NCBI RefSeq assembly: GCF_007830295.1
Contig: NZ_VLKC01000002.1
Coordinates: 4,633,157 to 4,697,156, forward strand
DNA from: Sporomusa sp. KB1
Lineage (GTDB): Bacteria; Bacillota; Negativicutes; Sporomusales; Sporomusaceae
DNA: 64,000 nt
Direction of reading: 5' to 3'
The notes below the pieces were generated by a model. It was not told where the DNA came from and made no database searches. It saw nothing but the letters and a program-made list of their open reading frames with translations. The translations under genes were made by a program, and so were the position numbers. Below, piece by piece: positions 17,911-27,233 of the stretch. How positions within the stretch are numbered: the first letter of the stretch is position 1; the number at the start of each line of letters is the position of its first letter.

Positions 17911-18745
17911 GATTGATGTCCGTACTAAAATGGTGTTATTACTCCTGCTGGCAGTTGTGGTGCTGATTGTAGACAGCCCGCGTTCGCTATTTCTGCTATT
18001 TGGTCTGGCTCTTAGCCTGCATGTTATTGCCCGGTCATCCCCTGGCCGATGGCGCATACTTATGGTCTTTATCCTGCTTGGCATCTGGGGATCAATGACA
18101 AGCCAGGCCCTATTTTACAGCAGAGAACCGCGAACCATTATTGCTTGCCTGCTGGCGCCGGCTACACCGGGTATTGGCGCATTGACCGGCGGAGTATATA
18201 TCTACCGGGAGGGTCTGGAATACGGTGCTGTGCAAGCGCTGCGTTCAGGCACGATGCTAACCCTGGGTTTATTAATTAACTGGACTTCTGACCCGCGGCA
18301 ACTGCTGCGCAGTTTGTTGTCCTGGAAGCTGCCTTATGAATTAGGTTTTATGGTGCTAACTGGCCTCAGGTTTTTGCCTGTCATCTTTCAAGAGACTGGT
18401 ATTGTACTGACAGCGCAGCGCCTTAGAGGATTTAACCCCTTTAGAGCACTATCACCCCAGCGCCTGATTCAAACGGCTTTTCAAACATTGTTTCCTATTT
18501 TAGCACGGACGCTGCGCCGGGCGGCGACGTTGGCTTCTTCTGTCGAAAGTCGCGGTTTTGGCCGGGAAACACCGCAGGCAGCATTACCAGTATGGTCACA
18601 CCAGGAACGTTTTTTTTGTCATACCATGCTACTGACTGTGTGTGGTCTAATACTCTTAAAAATCATGGATGCACTGCAATTTAACGGACTTTACTATGTG
18701 TCCTCCTGGCGGGGGGTATATGATTTGATGAAAGTGTGGCTGTAA
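17858..18745 (+). CDS. ecfT: ECF transporter transmembrane coupling protein EcfT
   Basis: A 295-residue polytopic protein starting with a cytoplasmic segment that includes LHKIDVRTKMVLLLLLAV, as usual for CbiQ/EcfT proteins. The two coupling-helix type motifs with A-R-G pattern appear as TAQRLRGFNPF and LASSVESRGFGR. The start ATG has GAGGAGGTGG just upstream, inside the end of the ATPase gene. Together with the two previous genes it forms a complete ECF module. Confidence 0.88.
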   Translation: MYDRHVWEATPGKTLLHKIDVRTKMVLLLLLAVVVLIVDSPRSLFLLFGLALSLHVIARSSPGRWRILMVFILLGIWGSMTSQALFYSREPRTIIACLLAPATPGIGALTGGVYIYREGLEYGAVQALRSGTMLTLGLLINWTSDPRQLLRSLLSWKLPYELGFMVLTGLRFLPVIFQETGIVLTAQRLRGFNPFRALSPQRLIQTAFQTLFPILARTLRRAATLASSVESRGFGRETPQAALPVWSHQERFFCHTMLLTVCGLILLKIMDALQFNGLYYVSSWRGVYDLMKVWL

Positions 18746-18749
18746 GGTG

Positions 18750-20174
18750 ATGCAAAAGTTTATCACGACAGGGATTACCCTCTTATTTATTGGTACGCTG
18801 GGATTACTAGCTGCACATATTTTTGGCATGAACAGCCATATGAGCTTTTCAAGCAAACAAAGTGGTACACAGACCGGCGCTTATGGCAAAGTAATGGAAA
18901 CTGTCTTAGGACAAATTGAGGTATATAACTACCAGCGAATGGGCTTTAATAAAGGGTTTATCCGCTTTTCCCCTGACAGCAAATTTCTGGCAGTTGGATC
19001 GGAAACAGGGGAAGTGTTGCTCTATACTACCAAAGGAAGCCTTGTCTGGCGTAAAAATATGGGCTTAGGAAAGCTGGCGGCGCTGGAGTTTTCGTCAGAT
19101 GGGCAGTCGGTGCTTGTTGGCGAAACCAGCCAGCAGGGCTGGATATTTAGTTTAAGTGTTAAGGACGGTAGTGAGTTATGGCGCCAATCCAGTGTAAATG
19201 AACTGGGTGTCAATATTAAGGAAAAAACCTATCCCGGCATAGTGGCCATCCGGACAGATGCAGCAGGTATGATTTACGCTGTTGCCCAGCGGTATATCAA
19301 GCATGCTGATGGGCACAACGAGTATGCTGGCCGTATTTATAAATTTACGCCTGCCGGAGAACAGGTGGGAACTTTCCCTGGCAATCACAATCTGGACTCT
19401 TGGGTAAGCTGGATAAGTGTAGCTGCAGCAGGTGATAAGGCTGCCTTTGCTACGGCTAATTTTGATGTGGCGAAATACAAGTATGATCAGAATATCTATT
19501 GTCTGGACGGCCAGCTGAAGACCGTGTTGTGGAGTAAGTATATTGACGTAGTATCACCCTATCAGAATGTTACCATGCGCACAAGTACTGATATTACCCC
19601 CGATGGGCGGTATATCACCGGTATTGCCAGCGACGGTCGGTGCTTTTTATTTGACAGTGAGCAGGGGCAGGAAGTGTGGCGGCGCAGTATCAGCCAACCG
19701 CAAAAAATCGGCGGCGTATATATCAACGCCACCGGTAACTACAGTCAATTGTTGGGTGAATATGCTGTATTTACAACCGGTAATACCTACAACCGCGCCA
19801 ATTGGCAACTGCCAACCCCGGTAGAACATCCTAATTCCAACAGCTTGTTTGTGTTTGATTTACAAGGCAAGCTAATGAATAACTATAAATTTGGCGGCAT
19901 GATTGAGGAAATTGCAGCAGGCAATACGTTAGCAGCCTTAGCAATCGGCAGGAATGTACGTTCCAAAGATCCGTCAGTGCATGGTTTGTATATTGTTACA
20001 ATACCGGAAACCCACCTGGTTGATTACGCAGCGACCAGCGGCGGCCCGTGTGTTGCTGCCGCTATCAGCGCGGATGGACAGTATGCAGCTGGAATAGAAG
20101 CGCCCCTGCAATTAGATGATGGCCAGGTTATCGGGGAGTATAAGCTAACCTTGTTGACCCAAAAAAAACTGTGA
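18750..20174 (+). CDS. Secreted WD40/PQQ-like beta-propeller protein
   Basis: About 474 residues. It has an N-terminal signal or anchor (ITTGITLLFIGTLGLLAAHIF) and repeated propeller blades: FIRFSPDSKFLAVGSETGEV, LEFSSDGQSVLVGETS, ITPDGRYITGIASDGRCFLF and AAISADGQYAAGIEAP. Propellers of this kind often bind cofactors or partner proteins in the periplasm. The function here is unknown. Its place directly behind ecfT suggests a periplasmic accessory of that transporter. GTG 18747 and ATG 18750 are both possible, and AAGG overlaps the previous stop. Confidence 0.75.
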   Translation: MQKFITTGITLLFIGTLGLLAAHIFGMNSHMSFSSKQSGTQTGAYGKVMETVLGQIEVYNYQRMGFNKGFIRFSPDSKFLAVGSETGEVLLYTTKGSLVWRKNMGLGKLAALEFSSDGQSVLVGETSQQGWIFSLSVKDGSELWRQSSVNELGVNIKEKTYPGIVAIRTDAAGMIYAVAQRYIKHADGHNEYAGRIYKFTPAGEQVGTFPGNHNLDSWVSWISVAAAGDKAAFATANFDVAKYKYDQNIYCLDGQLKTVLWSKYIDVVSPYQNVTMRTSTDITPDGRYITGIASDGRCFLFDSEQGQEVWRRSISQPQKIGGVYINATGNYSQLLGEYAVFTTGNTYNRANWQLPTPVEHPNSNSLFVFDLQGKLMNNYKFGGMIEEIAAGNTLAALAIGRNVRSKDPSVHGLYIVTIPETHLVDYAATSGGPCVAAAISADGQYAAGIEAPLQLDDGQVIGEYKLTLLTQKKL

Positions 20175-20278
20175 AATCACATAAGAAACCTGCTTGCAAA
20201 AATGGGAATAAGTTCCCGGGCAGAACTGACTAGTAAATAGTGTCACTTTGGACAGAGCAGTTTAGGGGGTGGATTTTT

Positions 20279-20479
20279 TTGAAACACCAAAAAATTGAAC
20301 AGCTAACTCAAAAGCTTTTGGATTGCGGCTATTATCCTTATCAGATTAAGCAGATCATCAGCGATGCCATGGAGAGTGATACACCAACTGACACTGGCAT
20401 TTCGAAAGAACAATTGGTTATTGATGTCCTTGAAAGTTATGTGGAATTTGGAGCCAAGTGCAAAAGGGAAAAAATTTAA
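20279..20479 (+). CDS. Small hypothetical protein (66 residues)
   Basis: A hydrophilic, probably helical protein starting MKHQKIEQLTQKLLDCGYYP. I do not recognise it. TTG 20279 has AGGGGGTGG (20264-20272) at good distance, which favours it over TTG 20240. It lies between the propeller and TIM-barrel genes in the presumed long operon. Confidence 0.6.
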   Translation: MKHQKIEQLTQKLLDCGYYPYQIKQIISDAMESDTPTDTGISKEQLVIDVLESYVEFGAKCKREKI

Positions 20480-20558
20480 CTGACAAACTATAACAAACGT
20501 ATTTTATTCTAAAGAAAATTAGTTACGGCAAAAACTTTTTCGAAAGGAGAAAAAAACT

Positions 20559-21557
20559 ATGCGGCAGTTAATTAGCCTGTCGAACTGGGGCAGCAACCAG
20601 GAGTTCAGCTATGCTCAGTTGGACTGGCTGGAACCCTTGCTAATGCGTCGTCAGCTCGCCGGCATCGAAATATACCTTGACAGTTGCGGGAACCCTAAGT
20701 TGTTGCCCTCACAATGGATTCAGGGAGCTCACTTCTCAATGGGTGATTCCTGGCTGGCTTTCTGGCGGCAGGACCTGCAGATACTGCTGGCTCAATTCGG
20801 CAGCAAAGCGGGAATTAAAACCTACTATGGTGGCTTGACCCGGGACGAATGGCTGGAAGGCTGCCGGCAGCAGATTACCACCGCCCGGGCAGCAGGAGCC
20901 AGGTATCTCGTCTTTCCGATCAGCGAGGTTAAGCCCTGGGAAATCTATACGTGGCAGTTTGGCGCCACCGACGACGAAGTTGTTACTGCCGCTATTGAGA
21001 TCATTAATGAACTGGCACCCCATATCCCGGACAATATGGCGCTCTTGTTTGTAAACCAGTGGTGGCCGGGCCTGAGACTGCTGGATAAGAAAATAGCGGC
21101 CAAACTAATTCGCGGGGTAAAACATCCCAATGTTGGTTTCATGCTGGACACGGGACACCTGATGAATACCAACCAAAATCTAAAGACTGAGGTTGAGGGT
21201 GTGGATTATATTCTGGCAGTACTGAACAAACTGGGGTCGTATCGGCGGTATATCCGGGGCTTGCACTTAAGTTGCTCGTTATCAGGAGAATATGTACAGC
21301 GCCAGCAACAGCAAGGAGACGGGTACAGTCATGGAACACTGGAACGCTTGGCACATCGGCTGCGTATCGACGAACAGCGGTCCTTTCGGGTGCCGGCTGT
21401 CAAGCGCATTATCTACGCTGTGAAACCAGAGGTGTTGGTGCATCATTTCCGAATGGAATCAGTAAGTGACTGGGAGCGGAAAATCCGGCGCCAGCAGGAG
21501 GCATTGCTCAGTCCGGCCGACCGGCGGCGACAAGGAGTCAGTATCAAAAATAAATAA
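20559..21557 (+). CDS. Sugar phosphate isomerase/epimerase-like TIM-barrel protein
   Basis: 332 residues of the xylose isomerase-like TIM-barrel (AP endonuclease 2) superfamily. Visible barrel features are LAGIEIYLDSCG near the N-terminus, GARYLVFPISEVKPWE, NVGFMLDTGHLMNT (metal-binding Asp/His type) and IRGLHLSCSLSG. Family members bind divalent metals and isomerise or cleave sugars, but no substrate can be read. It is one of the unexplained members of the cobN gene string. GAAAGGAG precedes the ATG. Confidence 0.65.
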   Translation: MRQLISLSNWGSNQEFSYAQLDWLEPLLMRRQLAGIEIYLDSCGNPKLLPSQWIQGAHFSMGDSWLAFWRQDLQILLAQFGSKAGIKTYYGGLTRDEWLEGCRQQITTARAAGARYLVFPISEVKPWEIYTWQFGATDDEVVTAAIEIINELAPHIPDNMALLFVNQWWPGLRLLDKKIAAKLIRGVKHPNVGFMLDTGHLMNTNQNLKTEVEGVDYILAVLNKLGSYRRYIRGLHLSCSLSGEYVQRQQQQGDGYSHGTLERLAHRLRIDEQRSFRVPAVKRIIYAVKPEVLVHHFRMESVSDWERKIRRQQEALLSPADRRRQGVSIKNK

Positions 21558-21675
21558 TAAATCTGACTGTTAGCGCGGGCAGGTTCATTATGCAGGATGC
21601 GGATAAATTGGCAAAGACTGTGACTGCGATATGAAGAGAGATTAGATGGTGAAAAAAGTGGGGGGAGTGGCAAGC

Positions 21676-24600
21676 ATGGGCCGCATATTGTTTATGTCCA
21701 ATATTGACCGGCAAATTGTCATGCTCGAAAAAGCCAGACAGCAAGTAATAGCAGAGAAGAATCTTCCTGAGGAAGGCAGTGTCCTTTTTCTGAATGACAG
21801 CCTGGTATGGGGAACAGAATGGAAAAAAAGGTTTGCTGCTAGTGATCTTGTGCTCTTTTCCTGGATGGGAATGGGAAGGGATACGCATTTTCTTAAAAAA
21901 GCCGTTGCTTTTTTAAGAAAAAATAAAATCACGCACACTATGCTGGCGACCGAAATGCAGCCAGAGGATGCGCTTAGCGGGGTAACGCCGGAGGAACGAA
22001 GTATTATCCGCAGCTATTTATCCTATAGCGGGCTGGACAACTACCGCAACCTTTGGTTATGGCTTGCTAACCGCTATTGTCAGCACGCTTGTGCATACCA
22101 ACCGCCGCGTAAACTAGCGTGGAATGGTATTTTCCATCCGCGGTCTGACAAATTTTTTACAGATGCTAAAGTATACCGGCAGCTATTTTGTAAACCGGAA
22201 CAGGCTACTATTGGCATCCTTTTTCCCCGGGATGAATGGGTATGGTCAGATTTGACCTACCAGAGCGAGCTTATTATGGCCATCGAAGCCCAAGGGCTTA
22301 ACGTCATTGCTGTCTTTAGTCATTGGGCGCGTAATACTGAGCTTAATGCGCCAGGGGTTGATGTTGCTGTAACCAACTTTTTTTATAACCAGGGTGTGCC
22401 AGCTATTGATGTGTTGATTAATACCTTCAAGTTTTCCCTTACAGTGGGCAGGCCTGTTGATCCCCAATTTCTGCATAAGCTGGGTGTGCCGGTATTGCAG
22501 GCGTATGTACTGCTCCGGTCGCGGGAAATGTGGCAGAAGAGCATCGAAGGACTAACGCCGGTAGAAATTTCCTGCAGTGTTGCCATGCCTGAATTTGACG
22601 GGACTATTCACGCTGTACCCATAGCCGGGAAAGAGCCAATGCCTGATGGCACAACAAAATATCAGACAATACCGGAGCGAATCAACCGCGTGGCCGCTAA
22701 AGCTGCCAAATGGGCCAACCTGCGGCGTAAAGCCAATAGCGAAAAGAAAATTGCTATTATTTTTCATAATTATCCGGCTGCTAACTCGCACATTGGCAGT
22801 GCTCAGGGCCTGGACTCACCAGCCAGCATCAGGCTGCTCTTAGAATGCATGGCTGAGCGGGGCTATCAAGTGGATAGCATTCCTCCGGATAGCCGGGCGC
22901 TTATGGATAGTTTGCTGTACGCTGCCACCAACGACCGCCGTTTTTTGTCGGAGGCGATGGTGGAACAAGCATCTGGTAAGGTGACAAGTGAGCAGTATCG
23001 CCAGTGGTTCGACTTACTTGAACCAGGGACGCAAGCACAGCTCAGTAAGGACTGGGGTGAACCGCCTGGTGCTGTATTTAACTATGCGGGAAAATTAGTA
23101 GTACCCGGTATGCTAAACGGCAATATTTTCATTACTGTACAGCCGCCACGCGGCTTTGGTGAAGACCCTGGCAAGCTGTATCATTCACCGGACTGTGCCC
23201 CCACCCATCATTATCTGGCGTATTATCACTGGATTCGCGATATCTGGCAGGCTGACGCTGTTGTGCATGTTGGTACCCATGGCACGCTGGAGTGGCTGCC
23301 TGGCAAAGGGGCAGGGTTATCGAACACCTGCTATCCGGATTTGGCTATTGGTGATTTACCTAATGTATATCCGTATCTTATTACCATTGTTGGTGAAGGC
23401 ATACAGGCCAAACGGCGCGGTGCAGCCTGTATGATTGGGCATTTGCCGTCGCCTGTGAGTCAGTCCGGAACTTATGATCAATTGGCAGAGCTGGAAAAGC
23501 TGCTGGATGAATACTGTCATTTTGCCCAGAATCAGCCGGAAAATACCGAAGTAGTTGCTAAGCTGATTAAAAAAAAGGTTGTGGAAGCCAATCTGCAGGA
23601 TGATATGGGCCAGGCAGTGAACGAAGTCTTTGCCGATTATATTCAGCGGCTGCACGGCTATATTACCGATATAAAAAATATGCAAATCCGGGTAGGATTG
23701 CATGTTCTTGGCTGTCCGCCCGCAGGCGATACGCTGCTAGAATACTTGTTGGCCTTAACCCGACTGGCTAATGGAGAAACGCCGTCTCTCACGGAAACAA
23801 TAGCTGCCATCCATGGCTGCGATTACCATGAACTGTTGGCTCAGAGCGGTAAGCTCTTGCCCGACGGCAGCAAAACCTGTGGCGTATTGATTGACGAAAT
23901 TGGCCAGCAGTGCCGGGACGTCGTTGTCTGGCTGTATGACCATGACTTTGCGCTGGCCGGGGCCGAGTTGGTGGCCGGGTTGCCCTGGGCGGTCGGAACC
24001 AGTTCTGAGCTTAAAGAGCAGCTGCGGCAAACGGCACGGTATATTTGCCAGACACTTATTCCTAATTTAAGTAAGACCGAGCAGGAAATCACTAATTTGC
24101 TGGCCGCCTTAGAAGACCGGTTTGTTGAACCCGGTCCGGCAGGTGCACCTACCAGCGGCATGGCCGATATTTTGCCGACAGGCCGTAATTTCTATGGAGT
24201 TGATCCCCGTATCCTGCCAACTCCGGCTGCCTGGGAGCTGGGTCAGACCTTGGGGGATAGTGTGATTGAGCGCTATATTGCCGACGAAGGCCATTACCCG
24301 GAAAACATTGGCATGATTTTCTGGAGCGGCTCCAACATGCGCAGCCATGGGCAGTGTATTGCTGAATTTCTGTATTTCTTAGGTGTGCGTCCAGTATGGC
24401 AGCGGGGTAGTCAGCGGGTGGTTGATTTAGCGGTTATTCCACTGGCAGAACTCAAACGGCCACGGATTGACGTGACCGCCCGTATTGGCGGCTTGTTCCG
24501 CGACACCATGCCTATGCCGGTAAAATGGTTGGATAAGGCCGTCAGTCTTGTGACTAATCTGGAAGAAAGCAGTGAAGTTAACTATATTCGCAAGCATGTG

Positions 24601-25392
24601 CTGGCAGATTCAGAGCGGCTAACAGAGCAAGGCATAGCGACGCCTGCTGCCTGGGAACAGGCCTGCTACCGGGTATTTGGCTGCCCGCCAGGCAGCTATG
24701 GCGCCGGTGTCAGCCATCTGCTGGAGGAAAAGAATTGGGAGACAATCGACGACCTGGCTAAGGTATATATACGCTGGGGCGCCCATGCTTATGGTGCTAA
24801 GAGCAGCGGCGCCTTTGTGCCTGAGTTGTTTAGCCATCGCCTGGCCAGCCTGGATGTTACTGTAAAAAATGAAGATAACCGGGAAGTACATATGCTCAAT
24901 TCAGATGATTTCAACTCCTACCATGGCGGCATGATTGCTGCTGTCCGCAGCCTAAAAGGCGCGGCGCCGCGCTCGTACTGTGGCGACAGCTCCAACCGCC
25001 AGCAAGTCAGGCTGCGGAGTTTGGATGAAGAGTTTAAACGGCTGTTTCGTGGGGAGACGATGAATCCCAAGTATATTGAAGGTATGAAGCAGCACGGTTA
25101 CAAAGGCGCGTCCGACTTGGCGGCGGTGGTGGCTCATTGCTATGAATGGGATGCCACCAGTGCTGTAATGAAAAACTGGATGTACCAGTGCCTGGCAGAA
25201 AAATATGCTATCGACCAGGACATGCGGGAGTGGATGCAGGCTGTCAATCCCTGGGCGCTGCAGCGGATTGCCGAAAAACTCTTAGAGGCCGAGCAGCGCG
25301 GCTTGTGGCAGGCCGACGTGAGGACCAAACAAGAATTACAGCAAATCTATCTGGATATTGACGGTGAACTGGAAGAACGGAGTGACAGGTAA
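21676..25392 (+). CDS. cobN: Cobaltochelatase large subunit CobN
   Basis: About 1238 residues, the usual length for CobN/BchH-type large chelatase subunits. The chelatase domain carries HVGTHGTLEWLPGKGAGLS near residue 530, the characteristic CobN/ChlH signature. Further matches are SNMRSHGQCIAEFLYFLGVRP and SSGAFVPELFSHRLASLDVT. CobN binds the tetrapyrrole and, with an AAA+ ChlI/CobS and a ChlD/CobT-type partner, inserts cobalt using ATP. Such partners are encoded 25 kb away (49911-52874). ATG 21676 has GGGGGAG upstream; ATG 21646 would add ten residues. The cytoplasmic tetrapyrrole could also differ from the classical hydrogenobyrinate because the organism looks anaerobic. Confidence 0.88.
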   Translation: MGRILFMSNIDRQIVMLEKARQQVIAEKNLPEEGSVLFLNDSLVWGTEWKKRFAASDLVLFSWMGMGRDTHFLKKAVAFLRKNKITHTMLATEMQPEDALSGVTPEERSIIRSYLSYSGLDNYRNLWLWLANRYCQHACAYQPPRKLAWNGIFHPRSDKFFTDAKVYRQLFCKPEQATIGILFPRDEWVWSDLTYQSELIMAIEAQGLNVIAVFSHWARNTELNAPGVDVAVTNFFYNQGVPAIDVLINTFKFSLTVGRPVDPQFLHKLGVPVLQAYVLLRSREMWQKSIEGLTPVEISCSVAMPEFDGTIHAVPIAGKEPMPDGTTKYQTIPERINRVAAKAAKWANLRRKANSEKKIAIIFHNYPAANSHIGSAQGLDSPASIRLLLECMAERGYQVDSIPPDSRALMDSLLYAATNDRRFLSEAMVEQASGKVTSEQYRQWFDLLEPGTQAQLSKDWGEPPGAVFNYAGKLVVPGMLNGNIFITVQPPRGFGEDPGKLYHSPDCAPTHHYLAYYHWIRDIWQADAVVHVGTHGTLEWLPGKGAGLSNTCYPDLAIGDLPNVYPYLITIVGEGIQAKRRGAACMIGHLPSPVSQSGTYDQLAELEKLLDEYCHFAQNQPENTEVVAKLIKKKVVEANLQDDMGQAVNEVFADYIQRLHGYITDIKNMQIRVGLHVLGCPPAGDTLLEYLLALTRLANGETPSLTETIAAIHGCDYHELLAQSGKLLPDGSKTCGVLIDEIGQQCRDVVVWLYDHDFALAGAELVAGLPWAVGTSSELKEQLRQTARYICQTLIPNLSKTEQEITNLLAALEDRFVEPGPAGAPTSGMADILPTGRNFYGVDPRILPTPAAWELGQTLGDSVIERYIADEGHYPENIGMIFWSGSNMRSHGQCIAEFLYFLGVRPVWQRGSQRVVDLAVIPLAELKRPRIDVTARIGGLFRDTMPMPVKWLDKAVSLVTNLEESSEVNYIRKHVLADSERLTEQGIATPAAWEQACYRVFGCPPGSYGAGVSHLLEEKNWETIDDLAKVYIRWGAHAYGAKSSGAFVPELFSHRLASLDVTVKNEDNREVHMLNSDDFNSYHGGMIAAVRSLKGAAPRSYCGDSSNRQQVRLRSLDEEFKRLFRGETMNPKYIEGMKQHGYKGASDLAAVVAHCYEWDATSAVMKNWMYQCLAEKYAIDQDMREWMQAVNPWALQRIAEKLLEAEQRGLWQADVRTKQELQQIYLDIDGELEERSDR

Positions 25393-25397
25393 GCGTT

Positions 25398-26477
25398 ATG
25401 GTAAAAATGTTGATATTGAGTTTGACCGGACAATGCAATTTTGCCTGCAAGTATTGTTATGCTCATGAACATCCGGCAGAAAGCATGAACGCTGCTACTG
25501 CCATTGCTGCCGTAGAACTGGCAGCGGCAGCTGGGCAGGCCTTTGTAGTGCAGTTTAGTGGTGGCGAACCGTTACTAAACTTTCCTGTAATGCAGGAGGT
25601 TATCCGCTATGTAAGAGAGAACGGTCTGCCTGCCATTATACAGCTGCAGACCAACGCCTCACTCATGACTAAGGAAAGAGCGGCTGCCCTGAAAGCTGGT
25701 CAGGTGGGTATTGGGATCAGCCTGGACGGGCGGCCGGATAGTAATGACAGGCAGCGCTGTCTGCCTGATGGCAAGGGAACCTGTTGGCAGATTCTGAATG
25801 GCGCAGGTCAATTGGCAGCACAGGGCATTGCTGCAGGGATAACCGCTGTTGTAACCAATGAAAATGCAGCTAAGCTGAGCGGCATTGTGGAAATGGCCTA
25901 TTACTTGGGTAATATCCGGCGGATTGGGTTTGACCTGTTACGCGCCCAAGGGCGGGGCGGCGAGATGGCGGCGCCTTCATCTGAAGCCGTGTGGCAGGGC
26001 GTAAAGGAAGCGCTTCAGACAGCTGAACGCTTGGCTAGACAGACAGGGAAATCTATGCTATTTTCCCAGGTCGAGCGAGTAGCTGCACTGGCTAACAGCC
26101 AAATGCAGGGCTTTGCTCACTGCCATGCCATGAACGGCGAAGCTGCCTTTGTTGATGCCCAAGGCAGCTTGTATGCCTGCGCTTCGCTGGCAGGCAATCC
26201 GGATTTCTCTTTAGGGCATGTGACAACAGGATTGGATACAGTCAAACAGCGCAAAGTGGCAGCTTTGATTCAAGACGGAATGAGCTTTTGCATGAAATGC
26301 CCCTCGTTTTCTTTGTGCGGCGGCGCATGCTTTGCCCGTTGGTATGGAGCCAATTGCGGCAAGCAGGGGTATGCCGCTGAATGTGCGTTAAAACAGGTAG
26401 CGATAGAATGGTACTTAGAACATCAGGGACAGGGGAGAATAGGGTATGAAAGTTGCGTTACTGCATGTAGATGTTAG
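25398..26477 (+). CDS. Radical SAM protein with SPASM domain
   Basis: 359 residues. The [4Fe-4S]-SAM motif is CNFACKYC near residue 13, followed by VQFSGGEPLLNFP and GISLDGRPDSND. The C-terminal SPASM region has a cysteine in FAHCHAMNGEAAFVDAQG, SLYACAS, CMKCPSFSLCGGACF and later C residues, enough for one or two auxiliary clusters. SPASM enzymes usually modify peptides (sulfatase maturation, PQQ-like chemistry), though some act on other substrates. No obvious short precursor peptide gene lies beside it. It starts 5 bases after cobN and overlaps the nitrilase gene by 32 bases, so a shared pathway is likely. Substrate unknown. Confidence 0.85.
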   Translation: MVKMLILSLTGQCNFACKYCYAHEHPAESMNAATAIAAVELAAAAGQAFVVQFSGGEPLLNFPVMQEVIRYVRENGLPAIIQLQTNASLMTKERAAALKAGQVGIGISLDGRPDSNDRQRCLPDGKGTCWQILNGAGQLAAQGIAAGITAVVTNENAAKLSGIVEMAYYLGNIRRIGFDLLRAQGRGGEMAAPSSEAVWQGVKEALQTAERLARQTGKSMLFSQVERVAALANSQMQGFAHCHAMNGEAAFVDAQGSLYACASLAGNPDFSLGHVTTGLDTVKQRKVAALIQDGMSFCMKCPSFSLCGGACFARWYGANCGKQGYAAECALKQVAIEWYLEHQGQGRIGYESCVTACRC

Positions 26478-27219
26478 CGGCGGACCAGAGAGCCGCAACC
26501 TGGAAATTCTAAGCCAGGGCATCCGGTTAGCGGCGGAAGTGGGCGCCAGCTGGATTGTTACGCCAGAGACAGCGGTGCAAGGATATTTCTTTGCTTGTGA
26601 ACGAGAGACCACACCTATTGAGGTACCTATTCAGCCATCAATAGCGGTGGAACCGATTCAAAAGCTGGCCGCCGAGAAGCAGGTAACTGTATTTCTCTGC
26701 TGTGCCGAGCAGGATGAGGAAAGCAGCAAGCATTATAATAGTTGTCTGGTTATCGGTCCTGATGGCAGCATACTGGGCCGTCACCGGAAAAAACAGGCTC
26801 ATGGCGGTGTGTCAGAAGGCTGGGCAGATAAAGGCGAACAGCTGGAACCAATTATATGCGGTGACAGGAAGGCAGGCATCTTAATCTGTGCCGATTCCTG
26901 GTATGAAGAGAATGCCGTTGCGCTGGCTGACAAAGGTGCCGACATCATTGTCGTGCCTGCTGCCTGGCCGCCCAATGGCTGCGGCGGTCCGCCGGAAAAC
27001 GCCTGGAAAAAGGCTTCGGCTGTCAGCAAACGGGCACTGTGGGTGTGCAATCAGACAGGCAAGCAGGAACGGCTGGACTTTACTCACGCCCAGAGCGCTG
27101 TCGTCGTCGACGGCGAAATGCAACTGGAATATAGTGGTGAGCCTGCCGTACTCTTATTTGAATGGGATTTTAAAAAGCAATGCGCCTGGGTAAATGAATT
27201 TGCTGTCTTAACACTGTAA
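26446..27219 (+). CDS. Nitrilase-superfamily carbon-nitrogen hydrolase
   Basis: 257 residues with the Glu-Lys-Cys triad of the nitrilase fold: Glu in VTPETAVQGYFF, Lys in LGRHRKKQAH and Cys in ILICADSWYEEN. The family hydrolyses nitriles, amides, N-carbamyl groups or uses glutamine-type amides. In a corrinoid setting an amide side chain is a conceivable substrate, but this is speculation. It overlaps the radical SAM gene by 32 bases and is followed by cbiZ. Confidence 0.82.
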   Translation: MKVALLHVDVSGGPESRNLEILSQGIRLAAEVGASWIVTPETAVQGYFFACERETTPIEVPIQPSIAVEPIQKLAAEKQVTVFLCCAEQDEESSKHYNSCLVIGPDGSILGRHRKKQAHGGVSEGWADKGEQLEPIICGDRKAGILICADSWYEENAVALADKGADIIVVPAAWPPNGCGGPPENAWKKASAVSKRALWVCNQTGKQERLDFTHAQSAVVVDGEMQLEYSGEPAVLLFEWDFKKQCAWVNEFAVLTL

Positions 27220-27233
27220 AGAGGGTGGAAATA

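Noticed and set aside
21676..25392. Reading the CobN gene as a magnesium chelatase BchH/ChlH
   Set aside because: No bacteriochlorophyll genes are seen, and the surroundings are B12 genes with cobalamin riboswitches. The CobN signature and length fit cobaltochelatase.
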